DNA of 20,434 bases from Zymomonas sp. (lineage in GTDB: Bacteria > Pseudomonadota > Alphaproteobacteria > Sphingomonadales > Sphingomonadaceae), in the NCBI GenBank assembly GCA_027489105.1, contig JAIYAJ010000421.1:1-20434 (forward strand), in the 5' to 3' direction. The translations under genes were made by a program, and so were the position numbers. Of the stretch, positions 7,646 through 14,532 are shown one piece after another. The notes below the pieces were generated by a model. That model saw nothing but the letters and a program-made list of their open reading frames with translations. It did not search any database and was not told the origin of the DNA. Each line of letters starts with the position of its first letter. The stretch's first letter is position 1.

Positions 7646-8499
7646 GCTTCACCTGGCCCCGAGTGTCGGACCTCCCTGGCTCCGCCGCGCATGCGCGCAG
7701 CGCCCGGGTGATCAGCATCGCCTGCGGCCGCAGCGGTGTCGGCAAGACCACGATCGCGGCGAACCTCGCTTTGTCGCTGTCCAAGATGCACCGCCGCGCG
7801 ATGCTGGTCGACTGCGATCCCGGCCCGACCGACGCGACCCGCACGATGGGCTTCAACCCGCGCGAGTCGATCGACGACGTGATCGGCGGTCGCCTGACGA
7901 TCGACGAGATCGTCGTCGACGGCCCGGAGGCACTGTTCGTCGTTCCCGCCGGCCCCACCGATCGCGCCGGCCGGGTCGACCTCGCCGCGCGGCTCAAGCT
8001 CGCCGACGCTTTCCGCCCCCATCGCCGCTCGCTCGACTTCGTGATCGTCGACACGCCGGGCAGCGCCGACCCCGACACGCTCGACATGATCGCCTCGGCG
8101 GATCTGCCGATCGTCGTTCTGGCGCCGGACTCGGACCGCTTCATGGACGCCTATGGCACCGTCAAGCTGCTCGCGACCGACCATGGCGTGCGGGACATCG
8201 CGGTCGTCACCAACCGCATCACCGACGAGGCGATGGGCCGCGAGCTGTTCCGCCGCTTCCGTGCGGTCGCGGGGCGCTTCCTCGATCGCACCACGCTGAG
8301 CTATCTCGGCGGCATCCCGACCGACGAACGCGTGCTTACCGCCGCTGCCCGCCGTCGTCTCGTCGTCGATCAATATCCGCACGCCCGCGCATCGCAGGCG
8401 ATGGGCCATCTGTCGCGGACGATCGACACGCTGGATATCCCCGCAATGGCCGGGGGCGACAGCTTCTTCGGGATGGAGGCCGTGCTTCGTGGGGGCTGA
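7642..8499 (+). CDS. flhG: FlhG/FleN-type MinD-like ATPase
   Basis: A ParA/MinD-superfamily ATPase of 285 residues that in other bacteria limits flagellar number and position. The P-loop is CGRSGVGKTT (G29 to T36), the second Asp motif is LVDCDPG (D57, D59), and the Walker B-like element is FVIVDTPG (D137). The usual deviant Walker A is KGGVGKT; here the first, signature lysine is Arg30. FlhG proteins also usually begin with a short DQA motif that stimulates the GTPase FlhF; the N-terminus here (SFTWPRVSDLPG) shows none, and no flhF lies between flhA and this gene. The C-terminus ends GDSFFGMEAVL without an obvious amphipathic MinD-type membrane helix. The start overlaps the flhA stop (ATGA), and the 3' end overlaps fliA by 11 bp. 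The family call is firm; whether it acts as a classical FlhG is less so. Confidence 0.85.
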   Translation: MSFTWPRVSDLPGSAAHARSARVISIACGRSGVGKTTIAANLALSLSKMHRRAMLVDCDPGPTDATRTMGFNPRESIDDVIGGRLTIDEIVVDGPEALFVVPAGPTDRAGRVDLAARLKLADAFRPHRRSLDFVIVDTPGSADPDTLDMIASADLPIVVLAPDSDRFMDAYGTVKLLATDHGVRDIAVVTNRITDEAMGRELFRRFRAVAGRFLDRTTLSYLGGIPTDERVLTAAARRRLVVDQYPHARASQAMGHLSRTIDTLDIPAMAGGDSFFGMEAVLRGG

Positions 8500-9220
8500 A
8501 CCTGCCATCAACGAGATGCAAGTCTATGGGCGCGTCCCCAAGAAGACGCGTCAGGAGGACCTTGTCCGGTCCCATATGCAGCTCGTCCGCAAGATCGCCT
8601 GGCATGTCCATGGCCGGGTTTCCTCGGCGATCGACGTCGAGGATCTGATCCAGATCGGGATGATCGCTCTGGTCGAGGCGGCCAACGGCTATGAGGATCG
8701 CGGCCACGCCTTCTCGACCTATGCGTCGATGCGCGTCCGCGGGGCGATGATCGATCATCTTCGCCGTCATGCGTCGATGAGCCGTTCGGCCATGGTCAAG
8801 CGGCGCGAGATGCTCAAGGCCAAGGCCGATTTCGAAAAGAGCCACGGCCGCAGCCCGAGCGAGTCCGAACTCGCCCAGGCAATGGGCCTCGACGGCGCGG
8901 CGCTGCGCGCATTGATCGACGAGACCGCCGCGACCTATCAGGAGACGATCGACGAAGTCTATTCGGACCAGTCGATGTGGTTCGCCGATGTCGAGGAGCG
9001 CGTCGACCAGTCGATCGAGCGCGAGGAACTTGCGGCCGCCCTGGCCGAACACATCTCCGCGCTGCCCGAGCGCGAGGCCAGCGTGCTGCAGCTCTATTTC
9101 GTCGAGGAAATGAACCTCGAGGAAATCGGGCAGACGCTCGGCATCGGTGCCGCCCGCGTCTGCCAGATCAAGAAGGCCGCGCTCGACAAGCTGCGCTCCT
9201 CGCTCCGAGAATGGCGCTGA
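8489..9220 (+). CDS. fliA: Flagellar sigma factor FliA (sigma-28)
   Basis: Directs RNA polymerase to late flagellar promoters such as those of the flagellin genes, and is held by FlgM until the hook is complete. The 243-residue protein has sigma region 2 at about 23-95, with DVEDLIQIGMIALVEAANGYE and FSTYASMRVRGAMIDHLR. Region 3 lies at about 100-160, and region 4 at about 180-240, with the helix-turn-helix MNLEEIGQTLGIGAARVCQI. The start is taken as GTG at 8489 because GGAGG (8475-8479) lies nine bases upstream inside flhG; an ATG at 8516 (MQVYGRV) is an alternative with no clear ribosome site. The 11-bp overlap with flhG implies coupled translation. Matching promoters are visible before both flagellin genes at 11601-11627 and 12840-12866. 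Confidence 0.95.
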   Translation: MGAEPAINEMQVYGRVPKKTRQEDLVRSHMQLVRKIAWHVHGRVSSAIDVEDLIQIGMIALVEAANGYEDRGHAFSTYASMRVRGAMIDHLRRHASMSRSAMVKRREMLKAKADFEKSHGRSPSESELAQAMGLDGAALRALIDETAATYQETIDEVYSDQSMWFADVEERVDQSIEREELAAALAEHISALPEREASVLQLYFVEEMNLEEIGQTLGIGAARVCQIKKAALDKLRSSLREWR

Positions 9221-9223
9221 GCC

Positions 9224-9652
9224 TCAGCCCTGGGGCCTGAGCCCCGCCGCTGCGATCCCCGCCAGCGCGGCAAGCTCGTCACTGTCGGACGTATCGCCGG
9301 TCACGCCGACCGCGCCGATCGGCAGCCCTGCACCGTCGACCACGATCACGCCGCCGGCTGCGGGTACCATTCCCTGGGACGCCATAGACGCCAGACTGGC
9401 CACGAAGGTCGGCCGTTCGACCGCCATAGTCCCCACCACCCGCGAAGACACACCCAGCGCGAGGGCGCCGGCCGCCTTGCCGATCGCGATCTGTGCGCGC
9501 ATGTTCGATGCACCGTCCGCACGGGCGAAACTGATCAGATGGCCACCCGCATCGAGCACTGCCACGCTGAGCGGTTTCAGGCCCAGTTCGCCGCCCTTCG
9601 CCATCGCGCCGGCGATGATCCTGCTGGCATGTTCGAGGGAAATCCGGCTCAT
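9224..9652 (-). CDS. GlcG/HbpS-like (DUF336) protein
   Basis: A 142-residue protein of the GlcG/HbpS family. Some members bind heme; others sit in glycolate or aromatic catabolism loci, and the role is generally unclear. The family features are the strand-loop SVAVLDAGGHLISFARADGA (29-48), the Lys59-rich middle helix IAIGKAAGALALG, and the C-terminal PAAGGVIVVDGAGLPIGAVG (97-116) followed by VTGDTSDSDE. There is no signal peptide, so it should be cytoplasmic. It converges with fliA with only three bases between stops; a GGGGC-CTGA-GCCCC hairpin (9232-9245) inside its 3' end could slow polymerase. It is out of place functionally among flagellar genes, and a link to the heme oxygenase 7 kb away is only speculative. 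Confidence 0.83.
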   Translation of the reverse strand: MSRISLEHASRIIAGAMAKGGELGLKPLSVAVLDAGGHLISFARADGASNMRAQIAIGKAAGALALGVSSRVVGTMAVERPTFVASLASMASQGMVPAAGGVIVVDGAGLPIGAVGVTGDTSDSDELAALAGIAAAGLRPQG

Positions 9653-9723
9653 CGGGCAACTCCATTGGAGGACTGTTCGCGCGTCGGACTAGTCCTAGCG
9701 CGCGACGTCGTCCAGCCGGCGGC

Positions 9724-10602
9724 TCAATGGGCCTGGCGTGCGGCCATCGCCTCGATCCGTTCGAGCTTCATGCCGACTTCCTGGAAGCGGCTGTTGGTCG
9801 CCATCTGGCTCTCGCGCACCGCCTGAACGAACTCGCGAACCGGATCGCGCTGGATCAGACCGGCCTGAAGCGCCTCCATCCGGTGCTGCAGTTCCTCGCT
9901 GGTCACCGGGGCGCTCGCCAACTGGGCCTGCTGCGCCTTGAGCAGTTCGATCTGCTTGTCACGGACGAGCTGGAGATCGGCGATCAGCTTGTTGGCCTGC
10001 TCCAGCTGATGCTGCCGCTCCCGCGCATCGGCAACGACAAGGCTCGCCGAAGACACGACCCGCTCGGCTATGATCAGGCCAGCCGCCGACACGACGCTCG
10101 ACAGCAGGCCAAGGCCGATCGCCACTTTGGTCCACAGTCCAGCTCGAGCGCCCGCACGAACGGGCGGGCCAGCTTCGGCTTCGCCGTCGGCAGGCGCCGA
10201 CATCGCGACGGGTGGCGCGATCGGGGGCAGCTGGGTCACCAGCGCGTCGATATCGGGCAAGGCGTCCACCGCCATGGTCGGCGAGCGCTCCTCCTCTTCC
10301 GCAAAGGCGATGCCGGGAGAAACGACCAGCGCGGGCGGAACGAAGCTCGGACCCGGCACCGGTGCCGCATCGACCGGCGCCACTACGGCCGCTGCGGCAG
10401 GCGGGACCACCGGCTCGGCGGCAACGGCGGCCGATGCCATGCTTTCCGCCACAAGCTGGTCGAGGTCGATACCACCCAGGTCGGCAGGCGCAGCATTGGC
10501 GGCGTTGTCTTCCTGGCTCTGGCTGATGCTGGTTTCCAGATCCTCGAGCGCCTTGAGCGCTGCGTCGAAGCCGTTGTCGCTGGAAGAGGAAGTGGCGTCC
10601 AT
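9724..10602 (-). CDS. Unrecognised single-pass membrane protein with coiled coil
   Basis: A 292-residue product in no family I recognise. Residues 1-55 are acidic and helical (LKALEDLETSISQSQED). Residues 56-155 are a disordered-looking Ala/Pro/Val-rich region. One hydrophobic segment lies at about 157-179 (VAIGLGLLSSVVSAAGLII). Residues about 190-230 and 236-290 look like coiled coil, rich in Gln, Glu, Arg and Leu, ending RIEAMAARQAH. The layout suggests a cytoplasmic N-terminus, one membrane crossing and a periplasmic or cytoplasmic coil, as in many scaffold or motility accessory proteins. It lies downstream of fliC1 on the same strand, behind a strong terminator, so expression could be by read-through or its own promoter. 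A motility role is inferred from position only. Confidence 0.7.
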   Translation of the reverse strand: MDATSSSSDNGFDAALKALEDLETSISQSQEDNAANAAPADLGGIDLDQLVAESMASAAVAAEPVVPPAAAAVVAPVDAAPVPGPSFVPPALVVSPGIAFAEEEERSPTMAVDALPDIDALVTQLPPIAPPVAMSAPADGEAEAGPPVRAGARAGLWTKVAIGLGLLSSVVSAAGLIIAERVVSSASLVVADARERQHQLEQANKLIADLQLVRDKQIELLKAQQAQLASAPVTSEELQHRMEALQAGLIQRDPVREFVQAVRESQMATNSRFQEVGMKLERIEAMAARQAH

Positions 10603-10640
10603 CGATCGATGTCCCGTGGCGAAGGCCTGAGAAAGGAGAA

Positions 10641-10674
10641 GGCCCCCGGCGCGGGGAAAATTGCGCCGGGGGCC
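10641..10674 (-). terminator. Intrinsic terminator after the first flagellin gene
   Basis: A perfect 12-bp stem GGCCCCCGGCGC (10641-10652) / GCGCCGGGGGCC (10663-10674) with a 10-base loop. On the minus strand it is followed by the pyrimidine/T-rich TTCTCCTTTCTC. It lies 38 bases past the fliC1 stop codon. A second, weaker hairpin (GACGGCC 10681-10687 / GGCCGTC 10699-10705) sits between it and the stop codon. Confidence 0.8.
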
Positions 10675-10711
10675 CGCTGAGACGGCCAGAGGTGTTTAGG
10701 CCGTCCCGAAC

Positions 10712-11536
10712 TTAACGCAGGAGGCTCAGAACGCTCTGGCCGCTCTGGTTCGCCTGAGCGAGCATCGCGGTCGAGGCCTGCTGCAGGATCTGTGACTTGG
10801 CGAGCGAAGCCGATTCCACCGAGAAATCGGTGTCCTCGATGCGCGAGCGTGCTTCAGACAGATTGTTGACGTTCGCGGTCAGCACGTTGACGGCGGCATC
10901 GAGGCGGCTCTGGGTCGCACCGATGCCGGCGCGGACCGTGTTGACCTGGGTCAGAGCTTCATCGGCCTTCGTGATCGCTGCGGATGCATTCGTCGCAGTG
11001 TCGACCTTGACCGTGCTGACATAGGCCGCAGCCACCTTGTCGAGACCACCGATCGAGATCGACGTGGTGTCGCCCGAATTGACGCCGGTCTGGATCGAGA
11101 AGCTGGTCGCCGTCGACGTCGCGGAGAACAGCGTGTTGCCGTTGAACTTGGTCTTGGTGACGACATCCGAAATCTGCGACTGGAGCGCCGCGACCTCGGT
11201 CTGCAGATTGTCGCGGTCGCTCGACTGGTAGGTGCCGTTCGAGCCCTGAACCGCAAGCTCGCGAACGCGCTGCAGCATGTTGCTGACTTCGCCCAACGCA
11301 CCTTCGGCGGTCTGCGCAAGCGAGATGCCGTCATTGGCGTTGCGGATTGCGACGCTCATGCCACGGATCGACGACGTCATGGACGAAGCGATCGCCATGC
11401 CGGCGGCGTCGTCACGAGCGGTGTTGATACGCTTGCCGCTCGACAGACGGTCCATTGCGGTCGCCTGCTGCTGGGCCGCGAGGCGACCGGCATTCTGCGC
11501 CCGCATAGACGAAGAGTTGGTGTTGATGACAGCCAT
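10712..11536 (-). CDS. fliC: Flagellin, first copy
   Basis: Filament subunit exported through the flagellum. The 274-residue protein consists only of the conserved D0/D1 domains: [18 protein letters not shown] at the N-terminus, [10 protein letters not shown] at about 28-37, [18 protein letters not shown] at about 64-81, and [17 protein letters not shown] with [10 protein letters not shown] at the C-terminus. A short central region replaces the variable D2/D3 domains of longer flagellins. An AAGGA ribosome site lies eight bases before the ATG. It differs from the second copy at about 39 of 274 positions by my count (about 86% identity), with no gaps. A sigma-28-like promoter lies at 11601-11627 and TTAA repeats farther upstream. 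A strong terminator follows the gene. Confidence 0.96.
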   Translation of the reverse strand: MAVINTNSSSMRAQNAGRLAAQQQATAMDRLSSGKRINTARDDAAGMAIASSMTSSIRGMSVAIRNANDGISLAQTAEGALGEVSNMLQRVRELAVQGSNGTYQSSDRDNLQTEVAALQSQISDVVTKTKFNGNTLFSATSTATSFSIQTGVNSGDTTSISIGGLDKVAAAYVSTVKVDTATNASAAITKADEALTQVNTVRAGIGATQSRLDAAVNVLTANVNNLSEARSRIEDTDFSVESASLAKSQILQQASTAMLAQANQSGQSVLSLLR

Positions 11537-11600
11537 TGAGTTAATCCTTCCGCTACTACTCGGCGTGCCGGTCTACTGCACCGTCCTCGCCACGATCGGA

Positions 11601-11627
11601 ATAACGACCCACCAAAACCTTGCTTAA
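11601..11627 (-). promoter_or_regulatory. Sigma-28-like promoter of the first flagellin gene
   Basis: Read on the minus strand: TTAA (11624-11627), 15 bases, then GTCGTTAT (11601-11608). Compared with the FliA consensus TAAA-N15-GCCGATAA this is a fair rather than perfect match with exact spacing. It lies about 65 bases before the ATG. The stronger match before the second flagellin gene supports the reading. Confidence 0.5.
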
Positions 11628-11640
11628 GGAACAAAGATGG

Positions 11641-11683
11641 TTAAGCTGGATTAACCCTAATTTTTCTGATTAAGCTCGGATTA
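11641..11683. promoter_or_regulatory. Tandem TTAA-type repeats upstream of fliC1
   Basis: TTAAGCTGGATTA (11641-11653) and TTAAGCTCGGATTA (11670-11683) are near-identical direct repeats 29 bases apart, differing by one inserted base. The second reads TTAA-N7-TTAT and the first TTAA-N6-TTAACC, close to the CtrA consensus TTAA-N7-TTAA. On the minus strand the first also gives TTAACCAT. They lie just upstream of the sigma-28-like promoter, a good place for an activator or repressor. The remaining sequence to about 11890 is AT-rich and contains no gene I can support. Confidence 0.45.
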
Positions 11684-11890
11684 TTCAGATCCTTTGTAGG
11701 ACGAATATTCCATCGATCGTATCAGAACGACGAAATCACATCATATTTTAGAAGAAGAAGCCTTCCATGGCCCGCTCGGCCAAGCGATGATTAGCGTGAG
11801 ATTTACCCGAGGCAGGTGCCAGGCTGATCGGCGGGCAGCGCTCCACAGCACAGAGCGCGCCGGCATCAACCGAGCGCGCTGAACGCCAAA

Positions 11891-11922
11891 GCGCCCCCCG
11901 CTGCTTTCGCAACGGGGGGCGC
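11891..11922 (-). terminator. Intrinsic terminator after the second flagellin gene
   Basis: A perfect 10-bp stem GCGCCCCCCG (11891-11900) / CGGGGGGCGC (11913-11922) with a 12-base loop, about 26 bases beyond the fliC2 stop. On the minus strand it is followed by a short TTTGG rather than a long T-run. The stem strength makes it a likely terminator separating the two flagellin genes. Confidence 0.72.
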
Positions 11923-11948
11923 CTCGGCCAGCAACTTATAGGAAGCTG

Positions 11949-12773
11949 TTACTTGAGCAGGCTGAGCACGTTCTGCTGGCTCTGATTGGCCTGGGCCAGC
12001 ATCGCCGTGGAAGCCTGCGAGAGGATCTGGGACTTGGCGAGGGCCGCCGATTCCACCGAGAAGTCGGTGTCCTCGATCCGCGAGCGGGCTTCGGACAGGT
12101 TGTTGACGTTCGCGGTCAGCACGTTGACGCTCGCCTCGAGGCGGTTCTGGCTCGCACCGAGGCTCGCCCGGACCGTGTTGATCTGCGCCAGCGCATCGTC
12201 GGTCTTCGTGATCGTCGTGCCGGCGTTGGCGGCGGTGTCGACCTTGACCGTGCTGACATAGGCCGCAGCCACCTTGTCGAGGCCACCGACCGAGATCGAG
12301 GTGGTGTCGCCCGAGTTCACGCCGGTCTGGATGGCGAAGCTGGTCGCCGTCGAGGTGGCCGAGAACAACGTGTTGCCGTTGAACTTGGTCTTGGTGACGA
12401 CGTCCGTGATCTGCGACTGGAGCGAGGCGACTTCGGTCTGGATGTTGTCGCGGTCACCCGACTGGTAAGTGCCGTTCGCGGCCTGCACCGCCAGTTCGCG
12501 GATGCGCTGCAGCATGTTGTTGACCTCGCCCAGCGCACCTTCGGCGGTCTGCGCCAGAGAGATGCCGTCATTGGCGTTGCGGATGGCGACGCCCATGCCG
12601 CGGATCGAGGAGGTCATCGAGGAAGCGATAGCGAGACCGGCTGCGTCGTCCTTGGCCGAGTTGATGCGCTTGCCGCTCGACAGCCGCTCCATCGCGGTAG
12701 CCTGCATCTGAGCAGCCATGCGACCGGCGTTCTGAGCACGAAGCGAAGAGATGTTGGTGTTGATGACGGTCAT
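11949..12773 (-). CDS. fliC: Flagellin, second copy
   Basis: A second 274-residue flagellin, collinear with the first. It has [18 protein letters not shown] at the N-terminus, [28 protein letters not shown], and the C-terminal [17 protein letters not shown] with [10 protein letters not shown]. The open frame extends upstream to 12797, but 12773 is chosen as start. It aligns with the other flagellin from residue 1 and has AAGGA eight bases upstream, the same spacing as in fliC1. The near-consensus sigma-28 promoter at 12840-12866 fits this start. A strong hairpin terminator follows. Long identical DNA blocks shared with the first copy (for example 47 bases at 12235-12281 and 10998-11044) suggest recent duplication or gene conversion. 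Confidence 0.96.
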   Translation of the reverse strand: MTVINTNISSLRAQNAGRMAAQMQATAMERLSSGKRINSAKDDAAGLAIASSMTSSIRGMGVAIRNANDGISLAQTAEGALGEVNNMLQRIRELAVQAANGTYQSGDRDNIQTEVASLQSQITDVVTKTKFNGNTLFSATSTATSFAIQTGVNSGDTTSISVGGLDKVAAAYVSTVKVDTAANAGTTITKTDDALAQINTVRASLGASQNRLEASVNVLTANVNNLSEARSRIEDTDFSVESAALAKSQILSQASTAMLAQANQSQQNVLSLLK

Positions 12774-12839
12774 TGGATCAGTCCTTATCCTGGTCAAAGG
12801 GGCGATGATCCGGTGCTGGCCGTTCTCGCCTCGATCCCA

Positions 12840-12866
12840 TTAACGGCCGTGCTTACCCCCACTTTA
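12840..12866 (-). promoter_or_regulatory. Sigma-28 (FliA) promoter of the second flagellin gene
   Basis: On the minus strand TAAA (12863-12866), exactly 15 bases, then GCCGTTAA (12840-12847). The FliA consensus is TAAA-N15-GCCGATAA, so only one base of the two boxes differs. It lies 67 bases before the ATG. This is the clearest promoter in the window and fits FliA being encoded at 8489-9220. Confidence 0.82.
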
Positions 12867-13025
12867 ACCAGGAAAGTTCACCACACTCGATTTTTGCCCA
12901 AGATCGAACCTATCTATCTGATATAGAACGATATAAATTTTGCACTTTTCGCCTTAAGCCGCTCTCGACCCGCCCGCCGTCGCGGGAAAGGGCATCGGAG
13001 CAGGGTAAATCACCCGGCAGCTCCA

Positions 13026-13090
13026 CGGCAATTTCTTGCCGCACTAGACCAAAGGCTTAAGCCGGCTTCGGCTTCAAATCTTCTCATTTT
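13026..13090 (+). other. Two adjacent hairpins in the fliC2-regulator divergent region
   Basis: CGGCAA-TTTC-TTGCCG (13026-13041) is followed by AAGCCG-GCTT-CGGCTT (13059-13074), and then by CAAATC and TTCTCATTTT. The second hairpin overlaps the palindrome GGCTTAAGCC (13054-13063). The form resembles a factor-independent terminator on the plus strand, yet no plus-strand gene ends here, so it may close a small RNA or leader. The surrounding region 12867-13025 shows an AT-rich patch (12910-12955) and no coding frame I can support. Confidence 0.3.
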
Positions 13091-13194
13091 ATATCAGTGG
13101 TTTAGACAACCCCTTACGCGGGAGCATACGGGCGCGGAAGCGGGCGCGCGCTGGCCCGTACGCGGGTGCGCGCAGTCTATTAAGACTTTCGTAG

Positions 13195-13212
13195 TTAATT
13201 CAGCGGTAATCA
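13195..13212 (+). promoter_or_regulatory. CtrA-like box upstream of the regulator-fliE operon
   Basis: TTAA (13195-13198), seven bases, then GTAATCAT (13206-13213), against the pattern TTAA-N7-TTAACCAT; the second half has two mismatches. It lies about 57 bases before the regulator ATG, where a CtrA site would place the transcription start inside the leader. Upstream, TACGCGGG occurs twice (13115-13122, 13159-13166), and TACGGGC/GCCCGTA (13127-13133 / 13154-13160) form an inverted pair. Confidence 0.38.
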
Positions 13213-13268
13213 TCGTCCTCAAGGAACTGGTGTGGCTGGCACGCTAGATCCGACGAAGGACGGCGACG

Positions 13269-14522
13269 ATGAACATCGGCATCTCCGAGAAGGCCCAGGG
13301 CTCCCATCCGACGCTAACCGCGTGGCTTGCAGGCGCGGGCATCGACTGGCTGCTGATCGATCCTGCCGACGCGACGGTCCGCCAGGCCCAGCGCATCCTG
13401 CACGTCACCGAGATCGGCCTCGCCCGCCAGCACGACATCCTCATCGATTTTGCCGATGGCACGCCGGTGCTCCGCCGCGCCAAGATCGGCCGCCCCACCA
13501 CCCTCGTCTTCGGCTTCGAGGACATGGCCTTCGGGCACGCCCTGATCGCCGAGCTGATCCGTCCCGCCGTCATGCCGGCCTGCGGCGAACCCGACAGCGC
13601 GAAATTCCTCCAGCTTGCCGCGCGGATCGCGCGCAGCGAAGCCAGCGTCCTCCTGCTCGGCCAGACCGGCACCGGCAAGGAAGGCGTCGCACGCTTCATT
13701 CACGCCGCCTCGGGCCGCGCCGAACGCCCGTTCGTCGCGGTCAACTGCGCCGCGCTCCCCGAAACCATGCTCGAAGCCATGCTCTTCGGCCACCAGAAGG
13801 GCGCATTCACCGGCGCGAACATGTCGAGCGAGGGGCTGTTCCGCGCGGCAGACGGCGGCACGCTGCTGCTCGACGAAGTGGCCGAACTGCCGCTCTCGCT
13901 GCAGCCCAAGCTGCTCCGCGCGCTGCAGGAACGCGAAGTCCTCCCCGTCGGCGCCACCACCCCGGTCCCCGTCGACGTCCGTATCGTCGCCGCAGGCAAC
14001 CGCGATCTGGCCGCCGAGGTCGAGGCAGGCCGCTTCCGCGCCGACCTCTACTGGCGGCTCAACGTCATGCCGCTGTCCCTCAAGCCGCTCGCCGAGCGCC
14101 GGCAGGACATCCGCGCGATCGCCGCCGCTTTGCTGTTGCGCCATGCCGGCCAGCATGAGGAGCTGCCATGGCCGACCGCAGCAGCACTCGATCGCCTGAT
14201 GGCGCACGACTGGCCCGGCAATGTCCGCGAGCTCGAAAATGTCCTCCAGCGCGCGATGCTGATGCGTGAGGGCAACCGTATCGACACAGCCGATCTCATC
14301 ATCGATCGCGCGCCCGGCCTGCCGACGCACGAAGGCTCGGCCACGGCCGCTCAGGAAGACACCGCGCTCAGCCTCGCCGAAGCGCGCCGCCTCAGCCAGG
14401 CGCGCGCGATCGAGGAAGCGCTCGCCGCCACGGGCGGGCATCGTCTCCGCGCGGCCCAGCGGCTCGGAATCTCCGAACGCACGCTCCGTTATCGGCTCGC
14501 CGATATGCGCGCGGCCGCCTGA
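13269..14522 (+). CDS. Sigma-54-dependent flagellar regulator, FlbD/FlrC-like, no receiver domain
   Basis: A 417-residue activator that should remodel sigma-54 RNA polymerase. Residues 1-105 form an N-terminal domain without the Asp/Lys pattern of a receiver. The AAA+ domain (about 107-335) has Walker A GQTGTGKE (131-138; usually GESGTGKE), the sigma-54 contact loop GAFTGA (178-183), Walker B LLLDE (199-203) and the arginine-finger region RFRADLYWRL (255-264). The C-terminal Fis-type helix-turn-helix is at about 378-413 (AAQRLGISERTLRYRLADM). The intact GAFTGA supports true sigma-54 activation. The ATG at 13269 has AAGGA eight bases upstream. The gene heads the fliEFGHIJK run, and its stop overlaps the fliE ribosome site. 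FlbD is the nearest named type, but the missing receiver leaves the exact name open. Confidence 0.88.
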   Translation: MNIGISEKAQGSHPTLTAWLAGAGIDWLLIDPADATVRQAQRILHVTEIGLARQHDILIDFADGTPVLRRAKIGRPTTLVFGFEDMAFGHALIAELIRPAVMPACGEPDSAKFLQLAARIARSEASVLLLGQTGTGKEGVARFIHAASGRAERPFVAVNCAALPETMLEAMLFGHQKGAFTGANMSSEGLFRAADGGTLLLDEVAELPLSLQPKLLRALQEREVLPVGATTPVPVDVRIVAAGNRDLAAEVEAGRFRADLYWRLNVMPLSLKPLAERRQDIRAIAAALLLRHAGQHEELPWPTAAALDRLMAHDWPGNVRELENVLQRAMLMREGNRIDTADLIIDRAPGLPTHEGSATAAQEDTALSLAEARRLSQARAIEEALAATGGHRLRAAQRLGISERTLRYRLADMRAAA

Positions 14523-14532
14523 GGAGGGTTGA

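Noticed and set aside
5720..8511. Long minus-strand frames of 436 and 526 codons opposite flhA and flhG
   Set aside because: Both lie opposite firm genes and show biased, domain-free composition.
13237..13251. Possible sigma-54 promoter TGGCACG-N4-ATCC before the regulator gene
   Set aside because: The -24 element matches, but the essential GC at -12 is missing, and the implied start would leave a six-base leader without the ribosome site.
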